A stretch of 8,508 nt of DNA from Candidatus Staskawiczbacteria bacterium (GCA_903913175.1 CAIWKF010000007.1:1-8508), one strand, 5' to 3'; positions 1-6,807 are shown, numbered from the stretch's first letter. Notes: a model not told the origin generated them from the letters alone. A program made the numbers and translations.

Positions 1-390
1 AAAGCAAGTAAAGAAGATGTGCAAGGTAATATTTTAAAGTACATAAAATATAGGAGAGAGAAGCATCCTATAAATTTTCCTTCAGCTGGTTCAGTTTTTG
101 TGAATACGGAAAAGAAAATTGTAAATAAAGAATTGCTAAAAAAGTTTCCAGAATTAAAGTATTTTAATAATATTGGGTCTATTCCATCTGGGTATTTAAT
201 TAAAAAATCAGGACTTTTAGGTAAGCAAATTGGCGGAGTAAAATTTTCTGATATTCATGCAAATTTTATAGTAAACACAGGAAAAGGTAAGGCAAAAGAT
301 GTGGTAAAACTTATGAGTTTAGCAAAGCAAAAGGTTAAGAAAATATTTGGAGTAAATCTTGAAACAGAAATTCAATATTTACATACATGA
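1..390 (+). CDS. murB: UDP-N-acetylenolpyruvoylglucosamine reductase (MurB), C-terminal part, 5' truncated by window
   Basis: MurB reduces UDP-GlcNAc-enolpyruvate to UDP-MurNAc with NADPH and FAD in the cytoplasm, the second committed step of peptidoglycan synthesis. The frame is open from base 1 (K-A-S-K-E-D...), so the GTG at 19 is an internal Val codon and not the start; only the C-terminal ~129 residues are present. The diagnostic block HPINFPSAGSVF carries the family's catalytic serine (general acid) at about residue 31 of the fragment. It is followed by GYLIKKSGLLGKQIGG and HANFIVNTGKGKAKDV, then the terminal GVNLETEIQYL, all typical of the MurB C-terminal domain, including the late conserved Glu. 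It ends with TGA, the only TGA stop in the window, and a terminator follows within 15 bases. It is functionally unrelated to the pilus genes downstream. Assignment is by motif recognition. Confidence 0.93.
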   Translation, partial: KASKEDVQGNILKYIKYRREKHPINFPSAGSVFVNTEKKIVNKELLKKFPELKYFNNIGSIPSGYLIKKSGLLGKQIGGVKFSDIHANFIVNTGKGKAKDVVKLMSLAKQKVKKIFGVNLETEIQYLHT

Positions 391-396
391 TTTGAG

Positions 397-405
397 TTAT
401 CCACA
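397..405 (+). promoter_or_regulatory. DnaA-box-like site TTATCCACA upstream of the pilus operon promoter
   Basis: This is an exact match to the strong DnaA box TTATCCACA. It lies within a 12-mer (AGTTATCCACAG, 395-406) that recurs exactly at 7293-7304, and both copies point towards a downstream promoter. The box ends 34 bases before the -10 hexamer at 440. Whether DnaA or another protein binds it is not shown by sequence alone. Confidence 0.5.
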
Positions 406-426
406 GCACATAGTGTTGTTTTTTTT
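403..426 (+). terminator. Rho-independent terminator of murB
   Basis: A 7-bp stem (ACAGCAC at 403-409 pairing with GTGTTGT at 413-419, one G-U pair) with a 3-base ATA loop is followed by an unbroken T run to 426. It lies 13 bases after the murB stop. The left arm overlaps the DnaA-box-like 9-mer at 397-405 and the T run overlaps the possible -35 of the next promoter, so this junction is tightly packed. Confidence 0.7.
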
Positions 427-445
427 ATTTCATATATGGTATAAT
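416..445 (+). promoter_or_regulatory. Extended -10 promoter for the response regulator/pilus operon
   Basis: A perfect extended -10 (TGG then TATAAT, 437-445) lies after a weak -35 (TTGTTT, 416-421) at an 18-base spacing. Transcription would start near 452, about 43 bases ahead of the response regulator ATG at 495. The leader holds two tiny overlapping start-stop frames (457-477 and 474-488). It is the first promoter after the murB terminator and probably serves the whole pilus cluster. Confidence 0.6.
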
Positions 446-494
446 TTATTAATATTATGTTGGTAATTTATAAATGAGAAATTACTGAATTATT

Positions 495-866
495 ATGAAA
501 AAAATAAAAATATTAATTGCAGAAGACGAAAAACCAATTGCAAATGCCTTAAATTTAAAGCTAATGCACGAAGGGTTTGAAACAAAGCAGGTTTTTAATG
601 GGAAAGAGGCCTTAGATGTTTTAGAAACTGAACATTTTGATTTGCTGATTTTAGATTTAATGATGCCAGAAATTGGTGGTTTTGAGGTGTTAACTAAAAT
701 AAAGGAAAAAAATATTAAAACAACAGTTTTTGTTGCTTCAAATCTTAGCCAAACAGAAGATATTAATAAGGCAAAGGATTTGGGGGCAGTAGATTTTTTT
801 ATAAAATCAGATACACCGGTATCTGATATAGTTTTAAAAATTAAAAAGTATTTTAAAATTATTTAA
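495..866 (+). CDS. Single-domain response regulator (CheY-like receiver)
   Basis: A 123-residue protein that is a single receiver (REC) domain with no output domain. The expected residues are present: acidic pair E10-D11, phospho-acceptor D54 in LLILDLMMPE, S82 in the switch position after VFVA, and K104 in FFIKSD. Family knowledge says such proteins are phosphorylated by a histidine kinase and act by protein-protein contact. Its position as first gene of a pilus cluster suggests it regulates pilus extension or twitching, like PilG or PilH in other bacteria, but that role is inferred. No kinase gene is in the window. The ATG at 495 is chosen because the receiver begins right after it (KKIKILIAEDE). 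No Shine-Dalgarno sequence is seen. The gap to pilB is 79 bases. Confidence 0.88.
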   Translation: MKKIKILIAEDEKPIANALNLKLMHEGFETKQVFNGKEALDVLETEHFDLLILDLMMPEIGGFEVLTKIKEKNIKTTVFVASNLSQTEDINKAKDLGAVDFFIKSDTPVSDIVLKIKKYFKII

Positions 867-884
867 ATATTAGAGCTAGTTTGT

Positions 885-914
885 TTGCATAGCATTTATT
901 GTGCGACATATAGT
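885..914 (+). promoter_or_regulatory. Possible weak internal promoter before pilB
   Basis: TTGCAT (885-890), an 18-base spacer and TATAGT (909-914) sit in the 79-base gap before pilB. The -10 matches five of six consensus bases, but the -35 only three. In DNA this AT-rich such matches occur by chance, so this is only a candidate for extra transcription of pilB onwards. Confidence 0.25.
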
Positions 915-945
915 TTGTCTAATTGTTTAAATTTGTTTCAAATAA

Positions 946-2664
946 ATGAACATTGATCAAGCAAAAATAAAAGAAATTTTATTACAGGCAAGCTATATAA
1001 CCAAAGAAGATTCATTAAAGGCAGATATTTTTGTAAAAAATAGAGAAGGAGATTTTTTAGATTATTTTATAAGGCAGGGTCTTTTAACACCTGATTTATT
1101 AGGTCAGGCGCTGGCTGAGTATTTTAAGGTTTCATATTTAGATTTAAATACAAATATTCCAGAAAAAAGTTTGGTTTTAAAAATTTCAGAAGAGGTTGCT
1201 AAAAAATTTCGAGTTATTTTGTTTAAGGAATTAAAAGGAGAGGTGATAGTGGCAACAGATGACCCATTGTTTGCCAATATAAAAGAAGAAATTTTAAAGA
1301 TTTTTCCTAACAAAAAAATTACTATTGGTTTTTCACTAAGCGAAGACATTGATGCTTTGCTTTTATTTTACAAGAAAGCTTTAGATACAAGATTTAGTAA
1401 AATTATAAAGGATAAAAAAAGAGTAGCTCCAGAAATTATTGATGAAATTATTGCTGATGCTTTAGGTTTTAGGGCCTCTGATATACATTTTGATCCACAA
1501 GATAAGGAAATTGTTATTAGATTTAGAATTGATGGAGTTTTGCAGGAGGCTGGTAGGATTGCAAAAGAATATTATGAAAATATTTTAAATAGAGTAAAAG
1601 TTCAGTCAAGAATGCGAACCGATGAACATTTTTCATCTCAAGACGGTGCTATTCGTTATCAAAAAGACAATAAAGTTATTGATATGCGCGTTTCTATTGC
1701 CCCAACAATTGATGGGGAAAAAATTGTTATAAGACTTTTAGCTGAATATATGAAGAGCTTTTCTTTAGATGACCTGGGTCTTTCAAAAACTAATCAAAAA
1801 TTAATTTTACAAGCAGCAGAAAAGCCATTTGGAATGATTTTGGTAACTGGCCCAACTGGATCAGGAAAAACCACCACACTTTATGCTTTAATTAAATACT
1901 TAAATAATCCTGAAATAAATATAACTACTATAGAAGATCCTGTAGAGTATAAAATTCCTGGAGTAAATCATATACAAGTGAACCCTCAAACTAACCTGAC
2001 TTTTGCACAAGGACTTCGATCTATTGCAAGACAAGACCCTGATGTTATTTTGGTTGGAGAAATTAGAGACAGAGAAACAGCTGATATTTCTGTAAATGCA
2101 GCTTTAACTGGACATTTATTATTCTCAACTTTTCATGCTAATGATTCTGCTTCTTCAATTCCAAGATTTTTAGAAATGGGTATTGAGCCATTTTTGCTTT
2201 CTTCAACCCTGGAACTAGTTGTTGCTCAAAGGCTTGTAAGAAAAATTTGCGAGAAATGTAGATACAGCTTTAAAACAAATTTGAACGAAATTTCAAAAAG
2301 TTTAGATAAGCCAGAAAGATTTTTTAGTCAGGAAGAAATTACACTTTATAAAGGAAAGGGTTGTTCCAATTGTTTGCAAACTGGTTTTAAAGGAAGAACT
2401 GCAATTTTTGAAATAATAAATGTTGGAGCAGAAATGGAAGAATTAATTTTAACTAATCCATCATCAATGCAAATTATGCGATTAGCAAAAAAACAGGGAA
2501 CAGAATCATTATTTGTTGATGGATTAGAAAAGGTTAAGAATGGAATAACCACAATTGAAGAATTATTAAGAGTAGCAAACCCACCAGAGGAAATTAATGA
2601 AAATAAGGTTGTGGTAGACAAAGCAGTGGTTAAAAAAACGAAAAAAATAACAGAAGTAATATAA
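946..2664 (+). CDS. pilB: Type IV pilus assembly ATPase PilB (GspE/PilB family)
   Basis: A 572-residue cytoplasmic hexameric ATPase that powers pilin extrusion through the PilC platform. Residues ~1-145 form an MshEN/T2SSE_N-type N-terminal domain, and the bilobed ATPase core follows. Visible motifs are Walker A GPTGSGKTTT (302-311, K308), the Asp box around TTIEDPVEYKIPG, Walker B DPDVILVGE (364-372, catalytic E372) and the His box GHLLFSTFHAND (389-400). A zinc-binding tetracysteine, CEKC (435/438) and CSNC (473/476), is typical of PilB/GspE and absent from PilT. Length matches full-size PilB. The last ~25 residues are a Lys/Val-rich tail beyond the usual fold. The ATG at 946 is the first start after the stop-containing upstream region; no Shine-Dalgarno is visible. 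It lies upstream of pilC, as is common. Confidence 0.96.
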   Translation: MNIDQAKIKEILLQASYITKEDSLKADIFVKNREGDFLDYFIRQGLLTPDLLGQALAEYFKVSYLDLNTNIPEKSLVLKISEEVAKKFRVILFKELKGEVIVATDDPLFANIKEEILKIFPNKKITIGFSLSEDIDALLLFYKKALDTRFSKIIKDKKRVAPEIIDEIIADALGFRASDIHFDPQDKEIVIRFRIDGVLQEAGRIAKEYYENILNRVKVQSRMRTDEHFSSQDGAIRYQKDNKVIDMRVSIAPTIDGEKIVIRLLAEYMKSFSLDDLGLSKTNQKLILQAAEKPFGMILVTGPTGSGKTTTLYALIKYLNNPEINITTIEDPVEYKIPGVNHIQVNPQTNLTFAQGLRSIARQDPDVILVGEIRDRETADISVNAALTGHLLFSTFHANDSASSIPRFLEMGIEPFLLSSTLELVVAQRLVRKICEKCRYSFKTNLNEISKSLDKPERFFSQEEITLYKGKGCSNCLQTGFKGRTAIFEIINVGAEMEELILTNPSSMQIMRLAKKQGTESLFVDGLEKVKNGITTIEELLRVANPPEEINENKVVVDKAVVKKTKKITEVI

Positions 2665-2704
2665 GTTTTAGATACATTATAAATTAATAATTGTGATAAG
2701 GTTT

Positions 2705-3823
2705 ATGAACAATAAAAAGCAAAAATTACAGCAAAAAGACTTGGCACCTAAAAAGCTGGGATTTTTTGACAAGTTTTTTTTAGGCGAAGAAAAAAATTAT
2801 ATTGTTGAAAATTTAACCTTGTTGGCTGATTCTGGAATGGGAATGCTATCAGCTTTAAACGCAATTTCTGATGGATCACAATCTAAAAGAGTTAAAAAAA
2901 TTGTAAACGGAATCAAATATGATATTGATTCTGGTTGCACTTTAGGAAAAGCACTGGAAAATACTAAAATATTTTCGGAAAAGGCTATTTCATTGATTAA
3001 AATTGGAGAAAAATCTGGACAATTAACCAATAATCTAAAAGTTGTTTCAGAACAACAACAAAAAGAAAGAGTTTTTAATTCAAAAATTAGGGGGGCTTTA
3101 ATGTATCCAGTTTTTATTTTAGTAGTTGCTTCTTCGCTTTCAATTGGAATTGCTTGGTTTATTTTACCAAAGCTAGCTACAGTATTTTCAGAGCTTAGGG
3201 TAGAAATGCCCCTAATTACTAAAATTTTTATTGCTTTGGGCGTATTTTTAGGTAAATATGGAACAATTTTTGTACCTAGTTTGATTTTTGCTATTTTATT
3301 TTTAATTTATATTTTATTTTTTTTAAAACAAACCAAGGGAGTTGGGAGTTTTTTGTTATTTAATATGCCAATTTTTAAAAAAATAATTTTACAAATTGAA
3401 ATTTCACGATTTGGATATTTATTGGGCAGTTTGCTTGATGCAGGAATGCCAATTACAGAATCAATAAGATCAATAAAGGAAACTGCTGATTTTTCAGCTT
3501 ATAAAAAGTTTTATGCATACCTAGAGCAAAATATTGAAGAAGGAAATTCTTTTGCTAAAACCTTTTCAAGTTATAAAAAAATAAATAAACTTATTCCTTC
3601 ACCAATTCAGCAAATGATAATTACCTCGGAACAGTCGGGGCATTTATCGCAAACTTTAAAAAAAATTGGCAGTGTTTACGAAGAAAAATTAGACAATACC
3701 ACCAAAAATTTAGCAGTAATTTTAGAACCAGTTATGCTTGTAATTGTTTGGCTGGCTGTAGTAGCTGTAGCTTTGGCGGTAATTTTGCCAATTTATAGTT
3801 TAATTGGTGGACTTAAAAAGTAA
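2705..3823 (+). CDS. pilC: Type IV pilus inner-membrane platform protein PilC (GspF family)
   Basis: About 372 residues with the duplicated T2SSF architecture. A first cytoplasmic helical domain spans roughly residues 30-130 (ENLTLLADSGMGMLSALNAI, IKIGEKSGQL). It is followed by a membrane segment ~132-160 (MYPVFILVV), a second membrane region ~175-206, a second T2SSF domain (FGYLLGSLLDAGMPITESI, MIITSEQSGHL) and a C-terminal membrane helix ~336-368. PilC couples PilB to pilin insertion. The ATG at 2705 is preferred over an in-frame GTG at 2693; TAAGG lies just 3 bases upstream, the only Shine-Dalgarno-like string near a start in this window, though its spacing is short. The start lies 40 bases after the pilB stop. 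Confidence 0.94.
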   Translation: MNNKKQKLQQKDLAPKKLGFFDKFFLGEEKNYIVENLTLLADSGMGMLSALNAISDGSQSKRVKKIVNGIKYDIDSGCTLGKALENTKIFSEKAISLIKIGEKSGQLTNNLKVVSEQQQKERVFNSKIRGALMYPVFILVVASSLSIGIAWFILPKLATVFSELRVEMPLITKIFIALGVFLGKYGTIFVPSLIFAILFLIYILFFLKQTKGVGSFLLFNMPIFKKIILQIEISRFGYLLGSLLDAGMPITESIRSIKETADFSAYKKFYAYLEQNIEEGNSFAKTFSSYKKINKLIPSPIQQMIITSEQSGHLSQTLKKIGSVYEEKLDNTTKNLAVILEPVMLVIVWLAVVAVALAVILPIYSLIGGLKK

Positions 3824-3837
3824 TTTTTAAATGTAAT

Positions 3838-4278
3838 TTGAACAAACATTCTTTGGGCTTTACTTTGTTAGAGGTTTTACTTGCAATTGTTTTGATTGCT
3901 ATTTTAGTTGGTATAGGAATGCCAACATATTTTACTTTAATAGCAAAAAATGATTTAGATGTTGCTAAAAATCAAGTGGCTCAGAGCTTGGGTAGGGCAA
4001 AGGTTTTGGCAATTTCAAGTGATGGAGACATAACATGGGGAGTAAAAATATTATCAGGAAATATTATAGTTTTTAAAGGTGTAAATTATTCTAGTAGAGA
4101 CATAAATTATGATGAAGTATATGGAATTTCTTTGTCAGTTGTGGCATCTGGGTTAACAGAGATTGTATTTAGTAAAATGACGGGCTTTCCGCAATCAACA
4201 GGAACCATAACTTTAACATCAAACAACGGAGAAATAAGAAATATTGCTGTTAATTTAAAAGGAACAATTAGTTATTAA
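3838..4278 (+). CDS. Minor pilin / pseudopilin, FimT/GspH-like
   Basis: A 146-residue prepilin with a short leader (MNKHSLG) cleaved before FTLLE, with Glu at +5 of the mature protein, then a hydrophobic helix (LAIVLIAILVGIGMPTYF). It continues with the FimT/GspH-like pattern of a helix (DVAKNQVAQSLGRAKVLAIS) and a β-rich C-terminal domain with GDITWGVKI and LTSNNGEIRNIAV. A prepilin peptidase would process it and it would join the minor-pilin priming complex. The start must be TTG at 3838: the only other in-frame options back to the stop at 3814 are rarer codons such as ATT. A start-stop pair ATGTAA lies out of frame at 3831-3836. The gene begins 14 bases after pilC. Confidence 0.82.
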   Translation: MNKHSLGFTLLEVLLAIVLIAILVGIGMPTYFTLIAKNDLDVAKNQVAQSLGRAKVLAISSDGDITWGVKILSGNIIVFKGVNYSSRDINYDEVYGISLSVVASGLTEIVFSKMTGFPQSTGTITLTSNNGEIRNIAVNLKGTISY

Positions 4279-4294
4279 ATTTTTATTTCTTAAA

Positions 4295-4723
4295 ATGAAA
4301 TTTAAAAGTAATAAACACAATCAAAAAGGATTTTCAATTTTAGAGGCGCTTTTAGCAGCTGCTTTGCTTATTATTATTGTTACAGTTTTTGTAGGAGCAA
4401 TAGTTTATGGGCAGGAAAGTACTGCAGTTGCAGGAGGAAGGTCTAGAGCTACATTTTTAGCAGAAGAGGGCATTGAAGCGGTTAGAAACATAAGAGATGA
4501 ATCGTTTTTAAATCTTGTTGATGGGTCATATGGTTTAGGAATTTCCTCAAATCAATGGTTTTTTTCTGGAAACTCAGATACAACCGATGGTTTTGTTAGA
4601 CAAATTAATATTTTGACTGTTTCTGTAAATAAAAAATTATTGACTTCTACAGTAACATGGCAAGAAACTCCACAAAGAGCAGGAAGTGTTATTTTGACCA
4701 CTTATTTAACTAATTGGAAATAG
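4295..4723 (+). CDS. Minor pilin, PilV-like
   Basis: A 142-residue prepilin with leader MKFKSNKHNQKG cleaved before FSILE (Glu at +5) and a hydrophobic helix to about residue 35. After the membrane segment comes ATFLAEEGIEAVRNIRDESF, a block I recognise from PilV-like proteins of Patescibacteria pilus clusters. The rest is β-rich (WFFSGNSDTTDGFVRQI, STVTWQETPQRAGSVIL). It would be a low-abundance component of the pilus tip or priming complex. It starts 16 bases after the FimT-like gene and ends 5 bases before the PilW-like ATG, consistent with one transcript. No Shine-Dalgarno is visible. Confidence 0.8.
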   Translation: MKFKSNKHNQKGFSILEALLAAALLIIIVTVFVGAIVYGQESTAVAGGRSRATFLAEEGIEAVRNIRDESFLNLVDGSYGLGISSNQWFFSGNSDTTDGFVRQINILTVSVNKKLLTSTVTWQETPQRAGSVILTTYLTNWK

Positions 4724-4728
4724 TTATT

Positions 4729-5178
4729 ATGACTTATAATTTTCAGCAAAAAGGCTTTACTTTAATAGAATTACTTCTTTATATGAGCTTGTCTGTTATT
4801 GTGATTTTTACAACTTCAATGTTTTTGATTACACTTTTGGAGTCTAGAGTTAAAAATCAAACAATTGCTACCGTAGATTTAGAGGGTAATCAAGCAATGA
4901 CAATTATTACTCAAACTTTAAGAAATGCAGTTTCTATTAATTCACCAGTAACTGGAACAGATTCTGCAGTTCTTTCATTGGAAACAGAAAACGCACTAAA
5001 CAATCCAACAGTTTTTAGTTTGTCTGGCGGGGTTATTACAATGCAAGAAGGGGGCAATTTGCCAGTTGCTTTAACTTCAAATTTAGTTATTATTTCAAAT
5101 TTAAATTTTAGAAATTTAAGTCGCCCAGGTACACCTGGTAATGTTGATGTTAATTTTACAGTTGATCATATACACTAA
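4729..5178 (+). CDS. Minor pilin, PilW-like, apparently missing its C-terminal strand
   Basis: A 149-residue prepilin: leader MTYNFQQKG cleaved before FTLIE (Glu at +5), hydrophobic helix, then a helix with NQTIATVDLEGNQAMTIITQ and a β-rich part ending NLSRPGTPGNVDVNFTV followed by DHIH and a TAA. From my knowledge of related Patescibacteria minor pilins, the family normally continues for about 20 residues with a GRxEYxYSKTFYGSxSLR-like end. That end is absent here but is found at 6722-6787 on the downstream protein. The gene therefore looks truncated by an insertion near 5175. ATG at 4729 is preferred over an in-frame TTG at 4714, which would overlap the PilV-like gene. Whether the shortened pilin folds is unknown. 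Confidence 0.78.
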   Translation: MTYNFQQKGFTLIELLLYMSLSVIVIFTTSMFLITLLESRVKNQTIATVDLEGNQAMTIITQTLRNAVSINSPVTGTDSAVLSLETENALNNPTVFSLSGGVITMQEGGNLPVALTSNLVIISNLNFRNLSRPGTPGNVDVNFTVDHIH

Positions 5179-5182
5179 TATT

Positions 5183-6787
5183 ATGTTTCAAATTAAAAAA
5201 AACAAAAACAATTTAAAAATTTTTATCGCAATTATTTTTGTAATAGTTTTTTTAATTTTACCAATATCAAAAGTAGAGGCTGCTATTGTAAGGGTTCAAA
5301 CCCGAGAAATAGGAAACAATAGCCCTACAATTACAGCGACATGGCTTTCAGCTACCAAAGCAGGGAATCTTTTGGTTGCGATTGTTTCTGTAAGAGGTGG
5401 TTCGGGAACAACAATTACTCCACCAGCAGGATTAGGATGGACTTTAGCTAGGCGATCTAATAATGGCACAACTATTTCTACAGCAATTTATTATATTGAA
5501 AATGCAGCAGCTCAATCAGGTGGTTCACTTTGGACTTTAAGTTCATCAGCACGAGCGACTCTTACCTTGGTAGAATATTCAGGAGCTGCAACTTCATCTG
5601 CTCTTGACCAAACAGCAACTTCATCTGGCTCTGGCACTACAGGAAGTTCTGGTACAACGGCAACAACTACTCAAATAAATGAAGTGGCTGTAGCTGGAAT
5701 TTCTGCTAATAATTCTAATAGAACATTTTCAACACAATCAAACAGTTTTTCTGAAGTAAGCGAAGTAAATTCTGGTGGTACATCAAATGGTACGGCAACT
5801 GTTTTTGAAGAAAAAATTCTTTCATCTGTTAATGCGCAAAATGTTTCTGCAATTATTTCATCATCTTCAACATGGTCTGGCGTAATAGCCACATTTAAAG
5901 CAGCAGTTGGCAACCCAATTCCAACTACAACATCAATTTCTCCAACAAATAAAACAGTGGGTGATGCTGGTTTTACTTTAACAGTAAATGGAACAAATTT
6001 TGTTGCAGGTTCTGTTGTAAATTTTGCAGGCTCAGCGCGCACAACAACTTTTGTAAATTCTACTCAATTAACTGCAGCCATTCCTAATACAGATTTAACT
6101 ACTGCAGGAACATATAATATAACAGTCACAAACCCGTTGCCTGGAGGAGGAACATCTAATGCGCAAGCATTTATAGTTGGCAACATAATTCCAACTACAA
6201 CATCAATTTCACCAACAAATAAAACACTGGGTGATGCTGGTTTTACTTTAACAGTAAATGGTAGTGGATTTGTTTCTGGGGCAGTTGTTAAATTAAATGG
6301 AAATACTAGAGTTACAAGTTTTGTAAATTCATCACAACTTTTAGCAACTATTATTCCAGCAGACCTAAGTGTTGCTGGAACATTTTTGGTGGTAGTTACA
6401 AACCCTTTACCTGGAGGAGGCACCTCTAACGCACAGATTTTTACTGTGCATAATATTATTCCAAGCACTACAAGCATTTTTCCAACATCAAAACCAATTG
6501 GTTCTTTGGAATTTATTATGACAGTTTATGGAAATAATTTTTCAACTGATTCATTGGTAAAGTTTGCTGGTTCTTTGAGAAGTACAATTTATGTTTCTGC
6601 TACTCAATTACAAGCTACAATTTTAACTTCTGATTTAGTAAGTGCAGGAACATTTAGTATTACAGTTTATAACCCAACAACCTTAGAAACTTCAAATGCA
6701 CAGCACTTTACTGTGGGGGCCTTGGGTAGACATGAATTTAATTATTCTAAGACATTTTATGGCTCAGGAAGCTTACGAAAACGGTAA
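5183..6787 (+). CDS. Secreted IPT/TIG-repeat surface protein with a pilin-derived C-terminal tail
   Basis: A 534-residue exported protein. Residues 1-33 form a signal peptide: Lys/Asn-rich start, a hydrophobic core (IFIAIIFVIVFLILP) and a cleavage site near KVEA-A. Residues ~34-245 are a Ser/Thr/Gly-rich β-type domain (AGNLLVAIVSVRGG, STAIYYIENAA, TLTLVEYSGA) of a kind seen in secreted repeat proteins; I cannot name it. Residues 246-512 are three IPT/TIG immunoglobulin-like repeats of 90 residues each (SISPTNK, GDAGFTLTVNG, NPLPGGGTSNAQ). The final ~21 residues (GRHEFNYSKTFYGSGSLRKR) resemble the C-terminus of PilW-like pilins, not TIG sequence. ATG at 5183 is chosen because the signal peptide starts there, 4 bases after the upstream stop. 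Lodged among minor-pilin genes, it is plausibly a pilus-linked adhesin, loosely analogous to PilY1 in position; that role is inferred. Confidence 0.8.
   Translation: MFQIKKNKNNLKIFIAIIFVIVFLILPISKVEAAIVRVQTREIGNNSPTITATWLSATKAGNLLVAIVSVRGGSGTTITPPAGLGWTLARRSNNGTTISTAIYYIENAAAQSGGSLWTLSSSARATLTLVEYSGAATSSALDQTATSSGSGTTGSSGTTATTTQINEVAVAGISANNSNRTFSTQSNSFSEVSEVNSGGTSNGTATVFEEKILSSVNAQNVSAIISSSSTWSGVIATFKAAVGNPIPTTTSISPTNKTVGDAGFTLTVNGTNFVAGSVVNFAGSARTTTFVNSTQLTAAIPNTDLTTAGTYNITVTNPLPGGGTSNAQAFIVGNIIPTTTSISPTNKTLGDAGFTLTVNGSGFVSGAVVKLNGNTRVTSFVNSSQLLATIIPADLSVAGTFLVVVTNPLPGGGTSNAQIFTVHNIIPSTTSIFPTSKPIGSLEFIMTVYGNNFSTDSLVKFAGSLRSTIYVSATQLQATILTSDLVSAGTFSITVYNPTTLETSNAQHFTVGALGRHEFNYSKTFYGSGSLRKR
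5918..6718 (+). repeat. Three tandem 270-bp units encoding IPT/TIG domains
   Basis: Units begin at 5918, 6188 and 6458 with an exact 270-base period. Units 1 and 2 agree at 72 of 74 positions over their first part (5918-5991 and 6188-6261) but diverge strongly afterwards. Unit 3 is more distant throughout and lacks the final glycine-rich PGGGTSNAQ form, having TTLETSNAQ instead. This points to duplication of domains with later patchy exchange between units 1 and 2. Confidence 0.85.
6722..6787 (+). other. Displaced pilin C-terminus (probable 3' remnant of the PilW-like gene)
   Basis: This segment is read in frame as the end of the IPT/TIG protein and encodes LGRHEFNYSKTFYGSGSLRKR then TAA. 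It matches, from memory of the family, the final strand of PilW-like minor pilins in Patescibacteria, and the PilW-like gene upstream lacks exactly this part. It is in a different reading frame from that gene (frames differ by one base). I see no clear target-site duplication at the two junctions. It could equally be a tail captured by the IPT gene through recombination. Confidence 0.6.
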
Positions 6788-6807
6788 ATATATTAAGCAA
6801 TAAAACT

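Noticed and set aside
397..405. Replication origin
   Set aside because: A single DnaA-box-like 9-mer next to a terminator and promoter, with no cluster of boxes, no dnaA or dnaN gene and no AT-unwinding repeat array, is not enough to call oriC.
1104..1349. Minus-strand open frame inside pilB, and similar ones at 2346-2621 and 2797-3030
   Set aside because: They lie wholly within strongly supported PilB and PilC coding sequence and their translations have no family features; they are shadows of AT-rich codon use.
5671..6477. Open frames on the minus strand opposite the TIG-repeat gene
   Set aside because: They mirror the repetitive coding sequence of the plus-strand gene (the two predicted proteins share repeated text), lack any recognisable domain and have no promoter or start context of their own.
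5150..6740. Insertion sequence or transposon carrying the TIG gene
   Set aside because: No transposase, terminal inverted repeats or clear target-site duplication is visible at the two junctions, so the mechanism of the pilin split is left open.
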